From Methylobacterium sp. J-088 (GTDB lineage Bacteria; Pseudomonadota; Alphaproteobacteria; Rhizobiales; Beijerinckiaceae): a stretch of 64,000 nucleotides of DNA. A program made the position numbers and the translations under genes. Positions 25,901 through 34,684 of this stretch are shown in pieces (position 1 is the stretch's first letter; every line of letters starts with the position of its first letter). Where the stretch lies: positions 29,931 to 93,930 of the forward strand of contig NZ_JAKSYH010000031.1 in NCBI RefSeq assembly GCF_022829295.1. The letters run 5' to 3'. A model generated the notes under the pieces. It was not told where the DNA came from. It was given only the letters and a program-made list of their open reading frames with translations, and ran no database searches.

Positions 25901-26116
25901 TCAGGCCTGCGGCCAGGTGTAAATCTCGTGCACGGTGCCCGCGGCACGGAACCAATGCACCCGCGTGGCCGGGTTGAACCCGTGATCCCGGTACGAGGTT
26001 GCGATCACCGACACGAGGGAGGCTGCCAGGGAGCGGTCTTGGATGTCATAGGCCAGGAGCTGCGGTGTACGCCCGTCGTCATGGGCAAGATCACGGACGA
26101 AGATCGAATACGACAT
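25901..26116 (-). CDS. Hypothetical 71-residue protein
   Basis: The product begins MSYSIFVRDLAHDDGRTPQL and ends GTVHEIYTWPQA. It is a compact soluble protein without cysteine, converging with selO seven bases away. Family not recognised. AT-rich upstream DNA with a palindrome at 26201-26216 supports it being expressed. Confidence 0.6.
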   Translation of the reverse strand: MSYSIFVRDLAHDDGRTPQLLAYDIQDRSLAASLVSVIATSYRDHGFNPATRVHWFRAAGTVHEIYTWPQA

Positions 26117-26470
26117 GTGTCAGACTCGGCTCCACCAGGAACAACCTATACGTGCATATACCGCCTGGATCGCTTGGGTTCATTGTAAGTTCATGTCAAG
26201 GTTAAGTAGTCTTAACTGGATTTCGGAGACTTGATGGAGTCTTTGCGAACCAGCGTGCCTCAGGCCGACCGATACGGCCCCGCAGCGCGATCCGGCTCCG
26301 ATGCCTGAAGCAGGGTCAGCAACAGCGTCATCGCCGCCGCGGCGGCGACGCGGTCGACTCGGAATGAGCAGGTGAACAGGATCGCCCGATGATTCTGCCA
26401 CGGGGTCGTATACCGTGATCCGGCCCGGCGCCGATCCTGAGCGGCGGCGCGGACAGGAGAACCCGGATCG
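26117..26470. other. Divergent intergenic region with an AT-rich patch
   Basis: About 350 bases separate the small hypothetical gene from the osmoprotectant operon. The first 110 bases are AT-rich and contain the palindrome at 26201-26216. The rest is GC-rich without coding support. Promoters for both sides are expected here. Confidence 0.5.
26201..26216. promoter_or_regulatory. GTTAAG-TAGT-CTTAAC inverted repeat, candidate operator
   Basis: The two 6-bp arms are perfect and separated by four bases, in an AT-rich patch 85 bases before the 71-residue gene start and 255 bases before the osmoprotectant operon. It may be an operator or a short hairpin. Which gene it controls is not evident. Confidence 0.35.
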
Positions 26471-27379
26471 ATGGGCAAGCGGATCCTGGCCGGACTTGTC
26501 GGGTTGCTGATCGGCCTGTCGGCCGCGCAGGCGGCGCCCGTCGTGGTCAGCTCCAAGCTCGACACGGAGGGCGGGGTTCTCGGCGCCATCATCCTGCAGG
26601 CGCTCGGGGCCAAGGGCATTTCGACGGTGGACAAGACCCAACTCGGGTCGACATCGATCGTGCGCCAGGCCCTGCTGGAGGGCCAGATCGACATCTACCC
26701 GGAATACACCGGCAACGCGGCGTTCTTCTTCGGACGGCAGGATCTCCCGGTCTGGAAGGACGCACAGGCCGCCTACGAGACCGCCCGGCGCCTCGACCGC
26801 GCGGCCAACGACCTCGTTTGGCTGGCGCCCGCCTCGGCCAACAACACCTGGGCGATCGCGGTGCGCGACGACATCGCCAAGGCCAATGCCCTCGAGACGA
26901 TGAGCGATTTCGGCCGCTACGTGGCCGGTGGCGGCTCGATCAAGCTCGCGGCCTCGTCGGAATTCGTCTCCGCGCCCGCCGCGCTCCCGGCCTTCGGCCG
27001 GGCCTACGGCTTCGGCTTCAGGCCGGACCAGCTCGTCATCCTCGCCGGCGGAGACACCGCCGCCACGATCGCGGCGGCGGCGCGGGGTACCTCCGGAACC
27101 AACGCCGCCATGGTGTTCGGGACCGATGGCAGTCTCGCCGCCGCCCGCCTCATGGTGATGGCGGATGACCGCGGCGTCCAACCGGTCTACCAGCCGGCAC
27201 CCGTGGTCCGCGGAGCCGTCCTCAGGGCGCGTCCTGAGATCGCGACGGTGCTCGATCCGATCTTCCGCCAGCTCGACCTCGCCACGCTGCGCGACCTCAA
27301 CGGACGGGTTCAGATCGGCGGCGAACCCGCCTCCACGGTAGCGGCGGATTTCCTGAAGGCGGCGGGGTTCGTGCATTAA
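26471..27379 (+). CDS. Osmoprotectant (glycine betaine/choline-type) ABC transporter, substrate-binding protein, YehZ-like
   Basis: The 302-residue protein has a signal peptide (MGKRILAGLVGLLIGLSAAQ, cleavage after AQA) followed by the OpuAC-like fold: VVSSKLDTEGGVLGAIILQA, GQIDIYPEYTGNAAFFF and the C-terminal VAADFLKAAGFVH. These blocks are typical of YehZ/OsmX binding proteins. It is the first gene of a binding protein-permease-ATPase-permease operon. A perfect 17-bp-stem hairpin (27387-27431) follows it directly and may raise the level of this gene over the membrane components. Confidence 0.92.
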   Translation: MGKRILAGLVGLLIGLSAAQAAPVVVSSKLDTEGGVLGAIILQALGAKGISTVDKTQLGSTSIVRQALLEGQIDIYPEYTGNAAFFFGRQDLPVWKDAQAAYETARRLDRAANDLVWLAPASANNTWAIAVRDDIAKANALETMSDFGRYVAGGGSIKLAASSEFVSAPAALPAFGRAYGFGFRPDQLVILAGGDTAATIAAAARGTSGTNAAMVFGTDGSLAAARLMVMADDRGVQPVYQPAPVVRGAVLRARPEIATVLDPIFRQLDLATLRDLNGRVQIGGEPASTVAADFLKAAGFVH

Positions 27380-27386
27380 GGCCGGC

Positions 27387-27431
27387 GCGCGCTCTGCGCC
27401 GAACCGGTGTCCACTTCGGCGCAGAGCGCGC
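27387..27431. repeat. Family A palindromic repeat, copy 2, inside the osmoprotectant operon
   Basis: GCGCGCTCTGCGCCGAA and TTCGGCGCAGAGCGCGC form a perfect 17-bp stem around CCGGTGTCCAC. It starts seven bases after the binding-protein stop and ends 53 bases before the permease start. It belongs with the copies at 15748 and 38141. In RNA it would fold strongly and could protect the upstream message or attenuate transcription. Confidence 0.8.
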
Positions 27432-27484
27432 TAAGTCCAGGCGACGCGCAGCCACGCTCCTGCGGCCGCGCGCGGAGCCTCCGG

Positions 27485-28702
27485 ATGGGCCAATTCCCTG
27501 CACCCGGGACGCATGCCGATGCCCGCCCGAGCGGCCGGATCGTCTCCGGCCTCGATCCCCTGGGCGCGACCCTCGCGACCCTGCTGACTCTGGGCCTCGT
27601 CGTGCTGCCGCTGATGGTCGTGCGGCCGAACCGGATCGCCGAAGGCACCGCGCTGATGGCATGGTCGGCGCTGCCGGCCGGTCCGGCGCTCGCACTGCTT
27701 TGCGGCTCCGGGCTCGCCGCGCCGCTGCTGGCCCTGCGGATCCCCCCGTTCCTGCGGCTTGCCGCGGGCGCAGCCGCGTTGCTGCTCCTCGGCCTCACGG
27801 CCGGATGGGCGGCCGATCACCTGACGCCGCCCGGCGACCGCTACAGCCGGGTCTCGCCGGAGGCCGGCTGGTGGCTGGCCTTCGGCGCCGCCGGCCTCGC
27901 CACCGGCGACGGGCTGGCGCGCCTGCGGCCCGGCCCCGGGATGCGGGTCACGGCGCTGGCGACCGTTGCGATCCTGGCGGGGCTCGCCCTCCGGTCCGGG
28001 TTCTGGGACAACCTCTCGGTGATGCGGGAATATGCCGGTCACGCGGATACGTTCGGCCGGGAGGTCCGGACCCATCTCGGCCTTGCCCTCGCGTCGGTGG
28101 CGGCGGCCGCCCTGGTCGGGATCCCGGCCGCGATCCTGGCACGTCCGAAGCCGGCCCTGTGGCGGGCGCTGCTCGCGATTCTCAACGTGGTCCAGACCAT
28201 CCCCTCCCTGGCGCTGTTCGGGATGCTGATCGCGCCGCTGGCCTGGATCGGCCGGACGATCCCCGGGGCCGCGGAATCCGGGATCGCGGGGATCGGCCCC
28301 GCCCCGGCCGTCGTGGCCCTGTGGGCCTACGCGCTCCTGCCTGTCGCGGCCGCCACCGTCGCGGGGCTCGACGCCGTGCCTGCACCGGTGCGCGACGCGG
28401 CACGCGGCGTCGGGATGACCGGCCGCCAGCGCCTCCTCCAGGTAGAGCTGCCGCTGGCGCTCCCGAGTCTCCTCACCGGGATCCGCATCGTGCTGGTCCA
28501 GAACATCGGCCTTGCGGTGATCGCGGGCCTCGTGGGCGGCGGCGGGCTCGGCGTGTTCGTCTTCCAGGGCATCAGCCAGAACGCGGGCGACCTCGTCCTG
28601 CTCGGGGCGCTGCCGACCGTCGCCCTGGCGAGCAGCGCCGCCGTGCTGTTCGATGCCGCCATCGCAGTGAGCCGCGGCCGGGTGGCGGAACGGCACCCGT
28701 GA
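27485..28702 (+). CDS. Osmoprotectant ABC transporter permease, YehY-like
   Basis: I start at ATG 27485, with a GGAG-like site upstream, because the longer frame from 27407 lies within the palindromic repeat. The 405-residue protein has an N-terminal block of about five extra helices (residues 20-175) before the permease core with FGREVRTHLGLALASVAAAA, LNVVQTIPSLALFGML and VAAATVAGLDAVPAPVRDAA. This extra N-terminal membrane part is seen in YehY. The stop overlaps the ATPase start (TGATG). Confidence 0.9.
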   Translation: MGQFPAPGTHADARPSGRIVSGLDPLGATLATLLTLGLVVLPLMVVRPNRIAEGTALMAWSALPAGPALALLCGSGLAAPLLALRIPPFLRLAAGAAALLLLGLTAGWAADHLTPPGDRYSRVSPEAGWWLAFGAAGLATGDGLARLRPGPGMRVTALATVAILAGLALRSGFWDNLSVMREYAGHADTFGREVRTHLGLALASVAAAALVGIPAAILARPKPALWRALLAILNVVQTIPSLALFGMLIAPLAWIGRTIPGAAESGIAGIGPAPAVVALWAYALLPVAAATVAGLDAVPAPVRDAARGVGMTGRQRLLQVELPLALPSLLTGIRIVLVQNIGLAVIAGLVGGGGLGVFVFQGISQNAGDLVLLGALPTVALASSAAVLFDAAIAVSRGRVAERHP

Positions 28703-29646
28703 TGCCTGATCCGATGATCGAACTCGCCGGGATCAGCCGCGTCTTCGGGGAGCGGGCGGTCGTGTCCGACGTCAGCCTGCGGGTCGAGGCGGGCGCGGTG
28801 CTGACGGTCGTGGGCACCTCGGGCTCCGGTAAGACGACCCTGCTGCGGATGATCAACCGCCTCGTCGAGCCGAGCGCCGGCACGGTCCGGATCGCGGGCC
28901 GGGACATCCGGGCGGTCGCCCCGCATGTCCTGCGCCGGGGGATCGGCTACGCGATCCAGGGCCACGGCCTGTTCCCCCATCGGACGGTGGCGGAGAACAT
29001 CGCGGTGGTGCCGCGGCTGCTGGGCTGGGACCGTCGGCGGATCGACGCGCGGGTCGACGCGCTGCTCGGCCTGTTCAACCTCGATCCGGCCGCCTACCGG
29101 GACCGGCTCCCGGCGGCGCTGTCGGGCGGCGAGCAGCAGCGGATCGGGGTCGCCCGGGCGCTGGCCGCCGAGCCGCCGATCCTGCTGATGGACGAGCCCT
29201 TCGGCGCCCTCGATCCGATCATCCGCCGCCAGGCTCAGGCGGATCTGCGGGCGATCCAGCGGCGCACCGGCACCACCATCGTGCTGGTGACCCACGACAT
29301 GGACGAGGCGCTGCGGCTCGGCGACCGGATCGCCGTGATGGACCGGGGCCGCCTCGTGCAGGAGGCCGATCCGGCGGCGCTGATCGGTGCGCCGGCCACC
29401 GCGTTCGTCGGCGCCCTCCTCGGCGGCGGCGACCGGGCCTTCCAGCTCATGGCGCTGCGCGTCGTGGACGATCTCGTGGAGCCCGGGGCGGCGCCGGGCA
29501 CGCCGATCCCGGCGGGCACCTCGGTGCGCGCGGCGCTGGCTGAGAGCCTGTGGTCGCAGCGCCCGGCCCTGCCTGTCAGCCGAGACGGCGTGCTGCTCGG
29601 CCGGGTGACGCGCGCCGCGCTCGAGGCGCAGGGCGCCCGCCCGTGA
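28702..29646 (+). CDS. Osmoprotectant ABC transporter ATPase, YehX-like
   Basis: The 314-residue ATPase has Walker A GTSGSGKTT, signature LSGGEQQRIG, Walker B ILLMDEPFGALDP and the H-loop VTHDMDEAL. After residue 235 a truncated CBS-like regulatory tail follows (ALRVVDDLVEPG through LPVSRDGVLLGRVT), as in OpuCA/YehX. It energises import by the two flanking permeases. It overlaps both neighbours by one or four bases. Confidence 0.95.
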   Translation: MPDPMIELAGISRVFGERAVVSDVSLRVEAGAVLTVVGTSGSGKTTLLRMINRLVEPSAGTVRIAGRDIRAVAPHVLRRGIGYAIQGHGLFPHRTVAENIAVVPRLLGWDRRRIDARVDALLGLFNLDPAAYRDRLPAALSGGEQQRIGVARALAAEPPILLMDEPFGALDPIIRRQAQADLRAIQRRTGTTIVLVTHDMDEALRLGDRIAVMDRGRLVQEADPAALIGAPATAFVGALLGGGDRAFQLMALRVVDDLVEPGAAPGTPIPAGTSVRAALAESLWSQRPALPVSRDGVLLGRVTRAALEAQGARP

Positions 29647-30386
29647 GCCGTGCGGGATATCTAGCGCATCTCGCGCTGCTCGCCCTGCTCGGCACCTTCC
29701 TGCTCGCGCCGCAGAGCTTCGCGGGCCTGTTGCGCCCTTTCGCCCCCGGCGACACCGCGCCGATCTACGCACAGACCCCGCTGCTTGCGCTCACTATCAA
29801 CCACCTCCTGCTGGTCGCCGCCGCAACCCTGACGGCGAGCGTGCTGGCGATCGGCTTCGCGGTCGCGGCGACCCGTCCGGCGGGACGCGACGTCCTGCCC
29901 TTCGCCCGGGCGGTGGCCAATCTCGGCCAGACATTCCCGCCGGTGGCGGTGCTGGCCTTAGCCGTGCCGATCTTCGGGTTCGGGCCGCTGCCGACCCTCG
30001 TCGCCCTCGTGCTGTACGGGCTGCTGCCGATCTTCGAGACCACGCTCACTGGCCTCGAAGGCCTCGATCCGGCGCTGATGGAGGCGGCGCGCGGCATGGG
30101 GCTGACCGACAGCCAGCGGCTCGTCCAAGTGGAACTGCCGCTCGCGCTGCCAATGATCCTGGCCGGGATCCGGCTGTCGGCCGTCATCGGCCTCGCGACC
30201 GCAACGATCGGCTCGACGGTAGCGGCCAGCACGCTGGGCGAGGTCATCATCTCGGGCCTGCTCACGGGCAACACCGCCTATGTCCTGCAAGGCGGCCTCG
30301 TCGTTTCGGCGCTGGCGATCCTGATCGACGCGGCTTTCCACATCCTCGAGCAAAGTGCAGCGCGGCGAACTGGATTCCGTTCCTAG
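29643..30386 (+). CDS. Osmoprotectant ABC transporter permease, YehW-like
   Basis: The GTG start overlaps the ATPase stop (GTGA) and gives 247 residues with about six membrane helices. The motifs ANLGQTFPPVAVLALAVPIF, TLTGLEGLDPALMEAARGMG and GEVIISGLLTGNTAYVLQGG are those of OpuCB/YehW permeases. It completes a four-gene YehZYXW-type importer for glycine betaine or related compatible solutes. The order is binding protein-YehY-YehX-YehW. Confidence 0.92.
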   Translation: MSRAGYLAHLALLALLGTFLLAPQSFAGLLRPFAPGDTAPIYAQTPLLALTINHLLLVAAATLTASVLAIGFAVAATRPAGRDVLPFARAVANLGQTFPPVAVLALAVPIFGFGPLPTLVALVLYGLLPIFETTLTGLEGLDPALMEAARGMGLTDSQRLVQVELPLALPMILAGIRLSAVIGLATATIGSTVAASTLGEVIISGLLTGNTAYVLQGGLVVSALAILIDAAFHILEQSAARRTGFRS

Positions 30387-30642
30387 AACCGACTATAAGT
30401 CCGGCGGGCCCGTACGCGCGGGCCTGGGGCGTGGAACCCCCTGTCTGATGGTTGGTGCCGACCAGAACGGCACCCGCACCTTGACCAAACGGTCGGGGAG
30501 CCTGCGACGTATGTCCAGGCGTTCCGGCGCTAAAGGTCGTAGGGACCGTTCAGACACGGTTTTCCAACTCCCCGACTCGGGATGGTCGAAGGCTTGTTCG
30601 CGGGGGCGTACCGCGGACCAAAGCCGGCCGGGAGGACGGGTC

Positions 30643-30861
30643 ATGGCTCCCATCGATCCCGAACTGCGGATGCGCCAGCTCGCCGAGTTGCGCGCGGCCT
30701 ACGACGCGAGCCCGTGCCCAACGGTCGACCACAGCGAGACCCGGATCGCACGACATTCGCGGGTGCTGCTGGGACGGATCCTCGTCGTCCTGAGCGACCC
30801 GGACGGCGGCGCAGGTGCGCGGGAGACACGGCCGGGCGGCAAGGCCTGCGCCGACTTGTGA
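30643..30861 (+). CDS. Hypothetical 72-residue protein
   Basis: ATG 30643 has GGAGGACGGG eight bases upstream. The product MAPIDPELRMRQLAELRAAY continues with SETRIARHSRVLLGRILVVL and a Gly-rich polar tail. Soluble, one internal hydrophobic strand, two cysteines. No family recognised. The strong ribosome site is the main support. Confidence 0.5.
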   Translation: MAPIDPELRMRQLAELRAAYDASPCPTVDHSETRIARHSRVLLGRILVVLSDPDGGAGARETRPGGKACADL

Positions 30862-31502
30862 GGCTCCCATCCGTCGCGCGCCGGCTCACGCAGCCAGCTG
30901 CGCGGTGACGAGCCCAATGCCGTTCCAGGCGTCGTCGATGACGTCCACCAGCTCGGCGCCGGGCTTCCGCTGAACGGCCCTGGTGGACGCGGGCGCGCGG
31001 TGAGGACGGCGCGCCTGGGTGGGCTGCCCTCTGCCGAGTCGCTCCGACCCGGCCAGGCGCCTCAGATTTGTGACGACGCCTGATCGCGCAACTTGCAGTC
31101 AAGTCGTCCGTGATTGTTCGATGAAGGTTTCGGATTTTCCGCTTCAGGACTGGGAGTCTTATCTTTATTCGCACGAGAGTCTGCCGATGCAAAATTCCAG
31201 TTTATACTTATGAACAACATTCGTGATTTCGAGCACGGTCGATATTTTGCATCGAATGGATGATCAAGTATCTCAAGAGATCATAAACAGCAGTCGTTGG
31301 CGCTGATCGCTTCGGCGTCACCTACAATAACGCGATCGTGTCATGCACGAGACCGCCGATCGAATACAATATCTTAGAGGTACGCTTGAATGAAGATCGC
31401 ACTGAGAACAATATTTGCTCGGCGCCAACGATTCGGCCGGCCTGAGATGAACACTCGGACCGAAGCCGACCCGTCTCGCATGCGCCAGACTGGGAGGTCG
31501 TC
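30862..31502. other. 640-base region without a supported gene, with a long low-GC core
   Basis: From about 31080 to 31440 the sequence is far richer in A and T than its surroundings. One short frame (31121-31213) encodes a 30-residue peptide beginning MKVSDFPLQDWESYLYSHES, but it has no clear ribosome site. I cannot identify an RNA family. The core could hold promoters, a small RNA or a remnant of foreign DNA. Confidence 0.4.
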
Positions 31503-32072
31503 ATGATGGGCAAAGAAATTGCGTTCGCATCACCCGCGACATGTTCGGCGGCGGCATTCGGCCTGCTGCTCCTCGGCTCCACCACGGCCGGCGCCGACGA
31601 CATGCCGCGGCAGGGTGATTTCCGGATCACCTACACGTCGACGGTGCTGGCAGCGCCGAAGCCCGTCACCATCGGCGAGAACCGCGTGGCCTCCGCCTCG
31701 ATCGCCATGATGACCGCGGTCAACGAATCCGGCGGCAAGCTCCTGCACAACATGGCCGGGCGCTGCACCTCCGCGCCGACGATCGACAACGGCGCCAAGA
31801 CCGTGGAGAACCACGGCTATTGCGACTACGTCGATGCCGATGGCGACCACGTGTTCGAGAAGTGGGACTACCCGCTCCAGCCGCTCGCGGCGGTGAACGA
31901 GGGGACGGGCCAGTGGATCGGCGGCACCGGCAAGTTCGCGGGCCTGGCGGGCATGATGACGATCCGCTCGCGCCGGCTGAACACCCTGACGGACGGCGCG
32001 GTCCAAGTGGTCGGCGAGAAGCTCGGCAGCTACAGCTTCACCGGCACGGTGGCGAGCGCCAAGCCGGATTGA
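31503..32072 (+). CDS. Exported protein, possible allene-oxide-cyclase-like barrel
   Basis: The protein has 189 residues (or 188 from the second ATG at 31506), a signal peptide ending near TTAGADD, and a beta-rich mature part: QGDFRITYTSTVLAAPKPV, a HGYCDYVDADGDHVFEKWDY segment and GGTGKFAGLAGMMTIRSRRL. The GTGKFxGLxG element followed by a strand is reminiscent of allene-oxide-cyclase or DUF3224 barrels. Function is unknown. It stands alone after an AT-rich region. Confidence 0.65.
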   Translation: MMGKEIAFASPATCSAAAFGLLLLGSTTAGADDMPRQGDFRITYTSTVLAAPKPVTIGENRVASASIAMMTAVNESGGKLLHNMAGRCTSAPTIDNGAKTVENHGYCDYVDADGDHVFEKWDYPLQPLAAVNEGTGQWIGGTGKFAGLAGMMTIRSRRLNTLTDGAVQVVGEKLGSYSFTGTVASAKPD

Positions 32073-32115
32073 GAACCAGCGGGACGGCGGGCCGTCCGGG
32101 CGCTATACGCGCCCG

Positions 32116-32547
32116 ATGACACCCGCCGACCGAGACAGGTTCGAGAAGTGCCTCGCGCTCGCCGCACAGGGCGCGACCATGGGCGAGCGCGCGGCCGCGC
32201 AGGCTGCCGCCGCGCGTATCGCTGCGAGCGCCGGCCTGACCCTCGCCGAGGCGATGCGCGCGGCCCGTCCCGCGCGGACAGAATCCGCGCCCCGGCCGCC
32301 GCCCCGGCGCGCCTACGCCTGGGCTCAGCCGAAGGAGCCGGTGAAACCCATCACGGTCGAGGAATTGCTGCGCCAGAAGGCCGAGACCGAGGAATGGCGC
32401 AAGCGTGCGGCCGCCCGGGCCAAGCGCCAGAGCCGGCAGGCGCAGCCGGATCAGGACGCCTATGCGGCGGAGCAACGTGCCCGGCAGGCCGAGCGCGACT
32501 GCGCCTGGGCGCAGGCCCGGACTGAAGCGGCGCCCGACGACGTGTAG
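32116..32547 (+). CDS. Hypothetical protein with DUF2786-like N-terminus
   Basis: The 143-residue product begins with a helical pair (FEKCLALAAQGATMGERAAA, then RIAASAGLTLAEAM) that resembles the short DUF2786 domain, followed by a Pro/Arg-rich linker and a long charged coiled-coil-like helix (EELLRQKAETEEWRKRAAAR). It is soluble and converges with the gene for an ABC binding protein nine bases away. Role unknown. Confidence 0.55.
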   Translation: MTPADRDRFEKCLALAAQGATMGERAAAQAAAARIAASAGLTLAEAMRAARPARTESAPRPPPRRAYAWAQPKEPVKPITVEELLRQKAETEEWRKRAAARAKRQSRQAQPDQDAYAAEQRARQAERDCAWAQARTEAAPDDV

Positions 32548-32556
32548 GGTCCGGCC

Positions 32557-33792
32557 TCACTTCTTCACGAGGCTGCAGGTGCTCTCCGACAGGGGCTGGA
32601 ACGCCTGCTCGCCCGGGATGGTCTTCAGGATCTTGTAGAAATCCCACGGCCCCTTGGAGTCCGCGGGCGTCTTGACCTGCGCCAAGTACATGTCGTGGAC
32701 CATCCGGCCGTCGACGCGCAGGCTGGCGTTATGGGCGAAAAAGTCCTGAATCGGCAGTTCGCGCATCTTGGCCATGACTTTCAGCCCGTTATCCGTCCCG
32801 GCGGCCTCGGTGGCCTTGAGGAAGTGGAGCACGGCCGAGTAATCGCCGGCCTGCACCATGGTGGGCATCCGTCCGCCCATCCGCTCGCCGAAGCGTCGGG
32901 CGAAGGCCCGGGTCTGGTCGTCCAGGTCCCAGTAGAAACCGGTTGTCAGGATCATCCCCTGGGCGTCCTTGAGACCGACGGAGTGGATGTCGGTCAGGAA
33001 AATGTTGAGCCCGCCGAGCGTCTGGCCGCCCTGCGGGATGCCGAACTCGCTCGCCTGCTTGATCGTGTTGATCGTGTCGGCGCCCGCATTGGCCATGCCG
33101 ATGATCTTGGCGCCCGACCCTTGAGCCTGCAGCAGGTAGGACGAGAAATCCGGATTCGGGAACGGGTGCTTGACCGAGCCGAGCACCTGGCCGCCCTTCG
33201 CCTTCACGACGCGGGTGACCTGCTTCTCCAGATCGTGCCCGAACGTATAATCGGCGGTGATGAAGAACCACGTGTTCTTGGGGTCGTCCGCCAGGGCCGT
33301 GGCGGTGCCGGCCGCCAGCGAATAGGTGTCCCAGGTCCAGTGGGCGCCGGTCGGCGAGCAGGCGGCGTTGGTCAGCGCCATCGAGCCGGCGCCGGAATTG
33401 ATGTCGATCTTGCCCTTGGCGCGCGCGACTTCACGGACGGCCAAGCCCGCCACCGAGGAGTTGGTGTCGAAGATCGCGTCGACGCCCTCGGTGTCGAACC
33501 AGCGGCGGGCGATCGCGGAGGCGATATCGGCCTTGTTCTGATGGTCGGCGAAGATCAGCTCGACCTTGCGGCCGTTGATCGGCCGGCCAAAGTCCTCCAC
33601 GGCGAGTTGCGCGGCCGTCACCGAGCCGCGCCCGGCGAGGTCCGAATAGCCGCCCGACATGTCGGTCAGCACACCGATCTTGATGCCGCCATCGGCGTAT
33701 TGTGCGCGGGCCGGTGCGGCGGCGAGGCAGGCCGCGGCGAAGGCCACGACCCCATGTCGGGCGAGCGTCCGCCCCGAGATCCGATCGGACAT
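32557..33792 (-). CDS. Branched-chain/aromatic-type ABC transporter substrate-binding protein (LivK-like)
   Basis: I start at ATG 33792 because GGGGAGG lies eight bases upstream; the ATG at 33807 overlaps that site. The 411-residue protein has a signal peptide (cleavage after PARA) and a type-I periplasmic binding fold: IKIGVLTDMSGGYSDLAGRG, QLAVEDFGRPINGRKVEL and GADTINTIKQASEFGIPQGG. It lies downstream of catC and pcaD homologues, so the ligand may be an aromatic acid. No permease or ATPase genes accompany it in this window. Confidence 0.9.
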   Translation of the reverse strand: MSDRISGRTLARHGVVAFAAACLAAAPARAQYADGGIKIGVLTDMSGGYSDLAGRGSVTAAQLAVEDFGRPINGRKVELIFADHQNKADIASAIARRWFDTEGVDAIFDTNSSVAGLAVREVARAKGKIDINSGAGSMALTNAACSPTGAHWTWDTYSLAAGTATALADDPKNTWFFITADYTFGHDLEKQVTRVVKAKGGQVLGSVKHPFPNPDFSSYLLQAQGSGAKIIGMANAGADTINTIKQASEFGIPQGGQTLGGLNIFLTDIHSVGLKDAQGMILTTGFYWDLDDQTRAFARRFGERMGGRMPTMVQAGDYSAVLHFLKATEAAGTDNGLKVMAKMRELPIQDFFAHNASLRVDGRMVHDMYLAQVKTPADSKGPWDFYKILKTIPGEQAFQPLSESTCSLVKK

Positions 33793-33833
33793 GGATTTCC
33801 TCCCCATTTGTTGATCGGCCTTTGTTTTCTTGA

Positions 33834-33860
33834 GGCCGCGGGCCGTTCCGGCCCGCGGCC
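33834..33860 (-). terminator. Perfect GC-rich hairpin between pcaD and the binding-protein gene
   Basis: GGCCGCGGGCCG and CGGCCCGCGGCC pair over 12 bp with a three-base loop. It lies 20 bases after the pcaD stop and about 40 bases before the next gene in the same direction, so it may attenuate or partly terminate. No T-run is present. Confidence 0.5.
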
Positions 33861-33879
33861 GGCCGAGTTTTCGCCGGCT

Positions 33880-34671
33880 CTACGACGCGCGCGTTTCGCC
33901 GAAGAGCGTCAGCACGGCCTCGTTGAAGCGCTGGACATCCTCGAGATTCGTCAAATGGGCGCCGCTGAGCTCACGGTACTGCGCGCCAGGGATGTGGTCC
34001 GCCAGGAAGCGGCCTTCCGCCGGCGGCGTCGCGAGGTCGTGCGTCCCGGCGATCACCAGCGTCGGCGCGGTGATCCGCGGAAGCGCGCCGCGGAAATCGG
34101 CGTCGCGCACCGCGAGGCAGGCCGCCGCGTAGCCCTCCGGCGCCGTGGCAGCCAGCATTCGCCGCAGGCTGGCCGCCAGCTCGGGTTGGGCAACCGCATA
34201 GTCCGCCGTCAGCCAGCGCGACGCCACGGCATCGGCGATGCTGCCGACGCCGTCCGCGCGGACCTTCTCGGCCCGGCTGGTCCAGTTCTCCGGCGGCCCG
34301 ATATACGCGGCCGTGTTGCACAGGGCGAGGCGCGCCAGCCGCTCCGGATGGTTCAGGGCGAGCCACTGCCCGGTCAGGCCACCCATCGACACGCCGGCGA
34401 AATGCACCCGCTCCAGGCCGAGGCGATCCAAGAGGCCGACCACGTCCCGGCCGAGTTGGGCGATCGTGTAGGGTCCGGGCGTGACCTCCGACTGACCGTG
34501 GCCGCGCGTGTCGTAGCGGATCAGGTGGACATGGCGCGCCAAGGGTTCGATCTGCGGCGCCCACATGTCCAGCGCCGCGCCCAGCGAGTTGGACAGCACG
34601 AGCGTGGGGTTCGCGGGATCGCCATCCGCCCTGTAGTGCAGCCGCACGTCATCGAGTTCGGCGAAAGCCAT
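33880..34671 (-). CDS. pcaD: 3-oxoadipate enol-lactonase
   Basis: This 263-residue alpha/beta-hydrolase has LVLSNSLGAALDMWAPQIEP, RYDTRGHGQSEV, the nucleophile elbow GVSMGGLTGQWLAL, APTLVIAGTHDLATPP (acid aspartate) and the histidine in LSGAHLTNLED. These match PcaD, which hydrolyses 3-oxoadipate enol-lactone to 3-oxoadipate in the beta-ketoadipate pathway. It follows a YciI-like gene and a muconolactone isomerase gene, which supports the assignment. Confidence 0.88.
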   Translation of the reverse strand: MAFAELDDVRLHYRADGDPANPTLVLSNSLGAALDMWAPQIEPLARHVHLIRYDTRGHGQSEVTPGPYTIAQLGRDVVGLLDRLGLERVHFAGVSMGGLTGQWLALNHPERLARLALCNTAAYIGPPENWTSRAEKVRADGVGSIADAVASRWLTADYAVAQPELAASLRRMLAATAPEGYAAACLAVRDADFRGALPRITAPTLVIAGTHDLATPPAEGRFLADHIPGAQYRELSGAHLTNLEDVQRFNEAVLTLFGETRAS

Positions 34672-34684
34672 ATGCGCCCCTCCC

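Noticed and set aside
30405..30424. Hairpin GGCCCG-TACGCG-CGGGCC after the last osmoprotectant gene as a terminator
   Set aside because: The stem is only six pairs, has no T-run, and such GC palindromes are frequent by chance in this genome.
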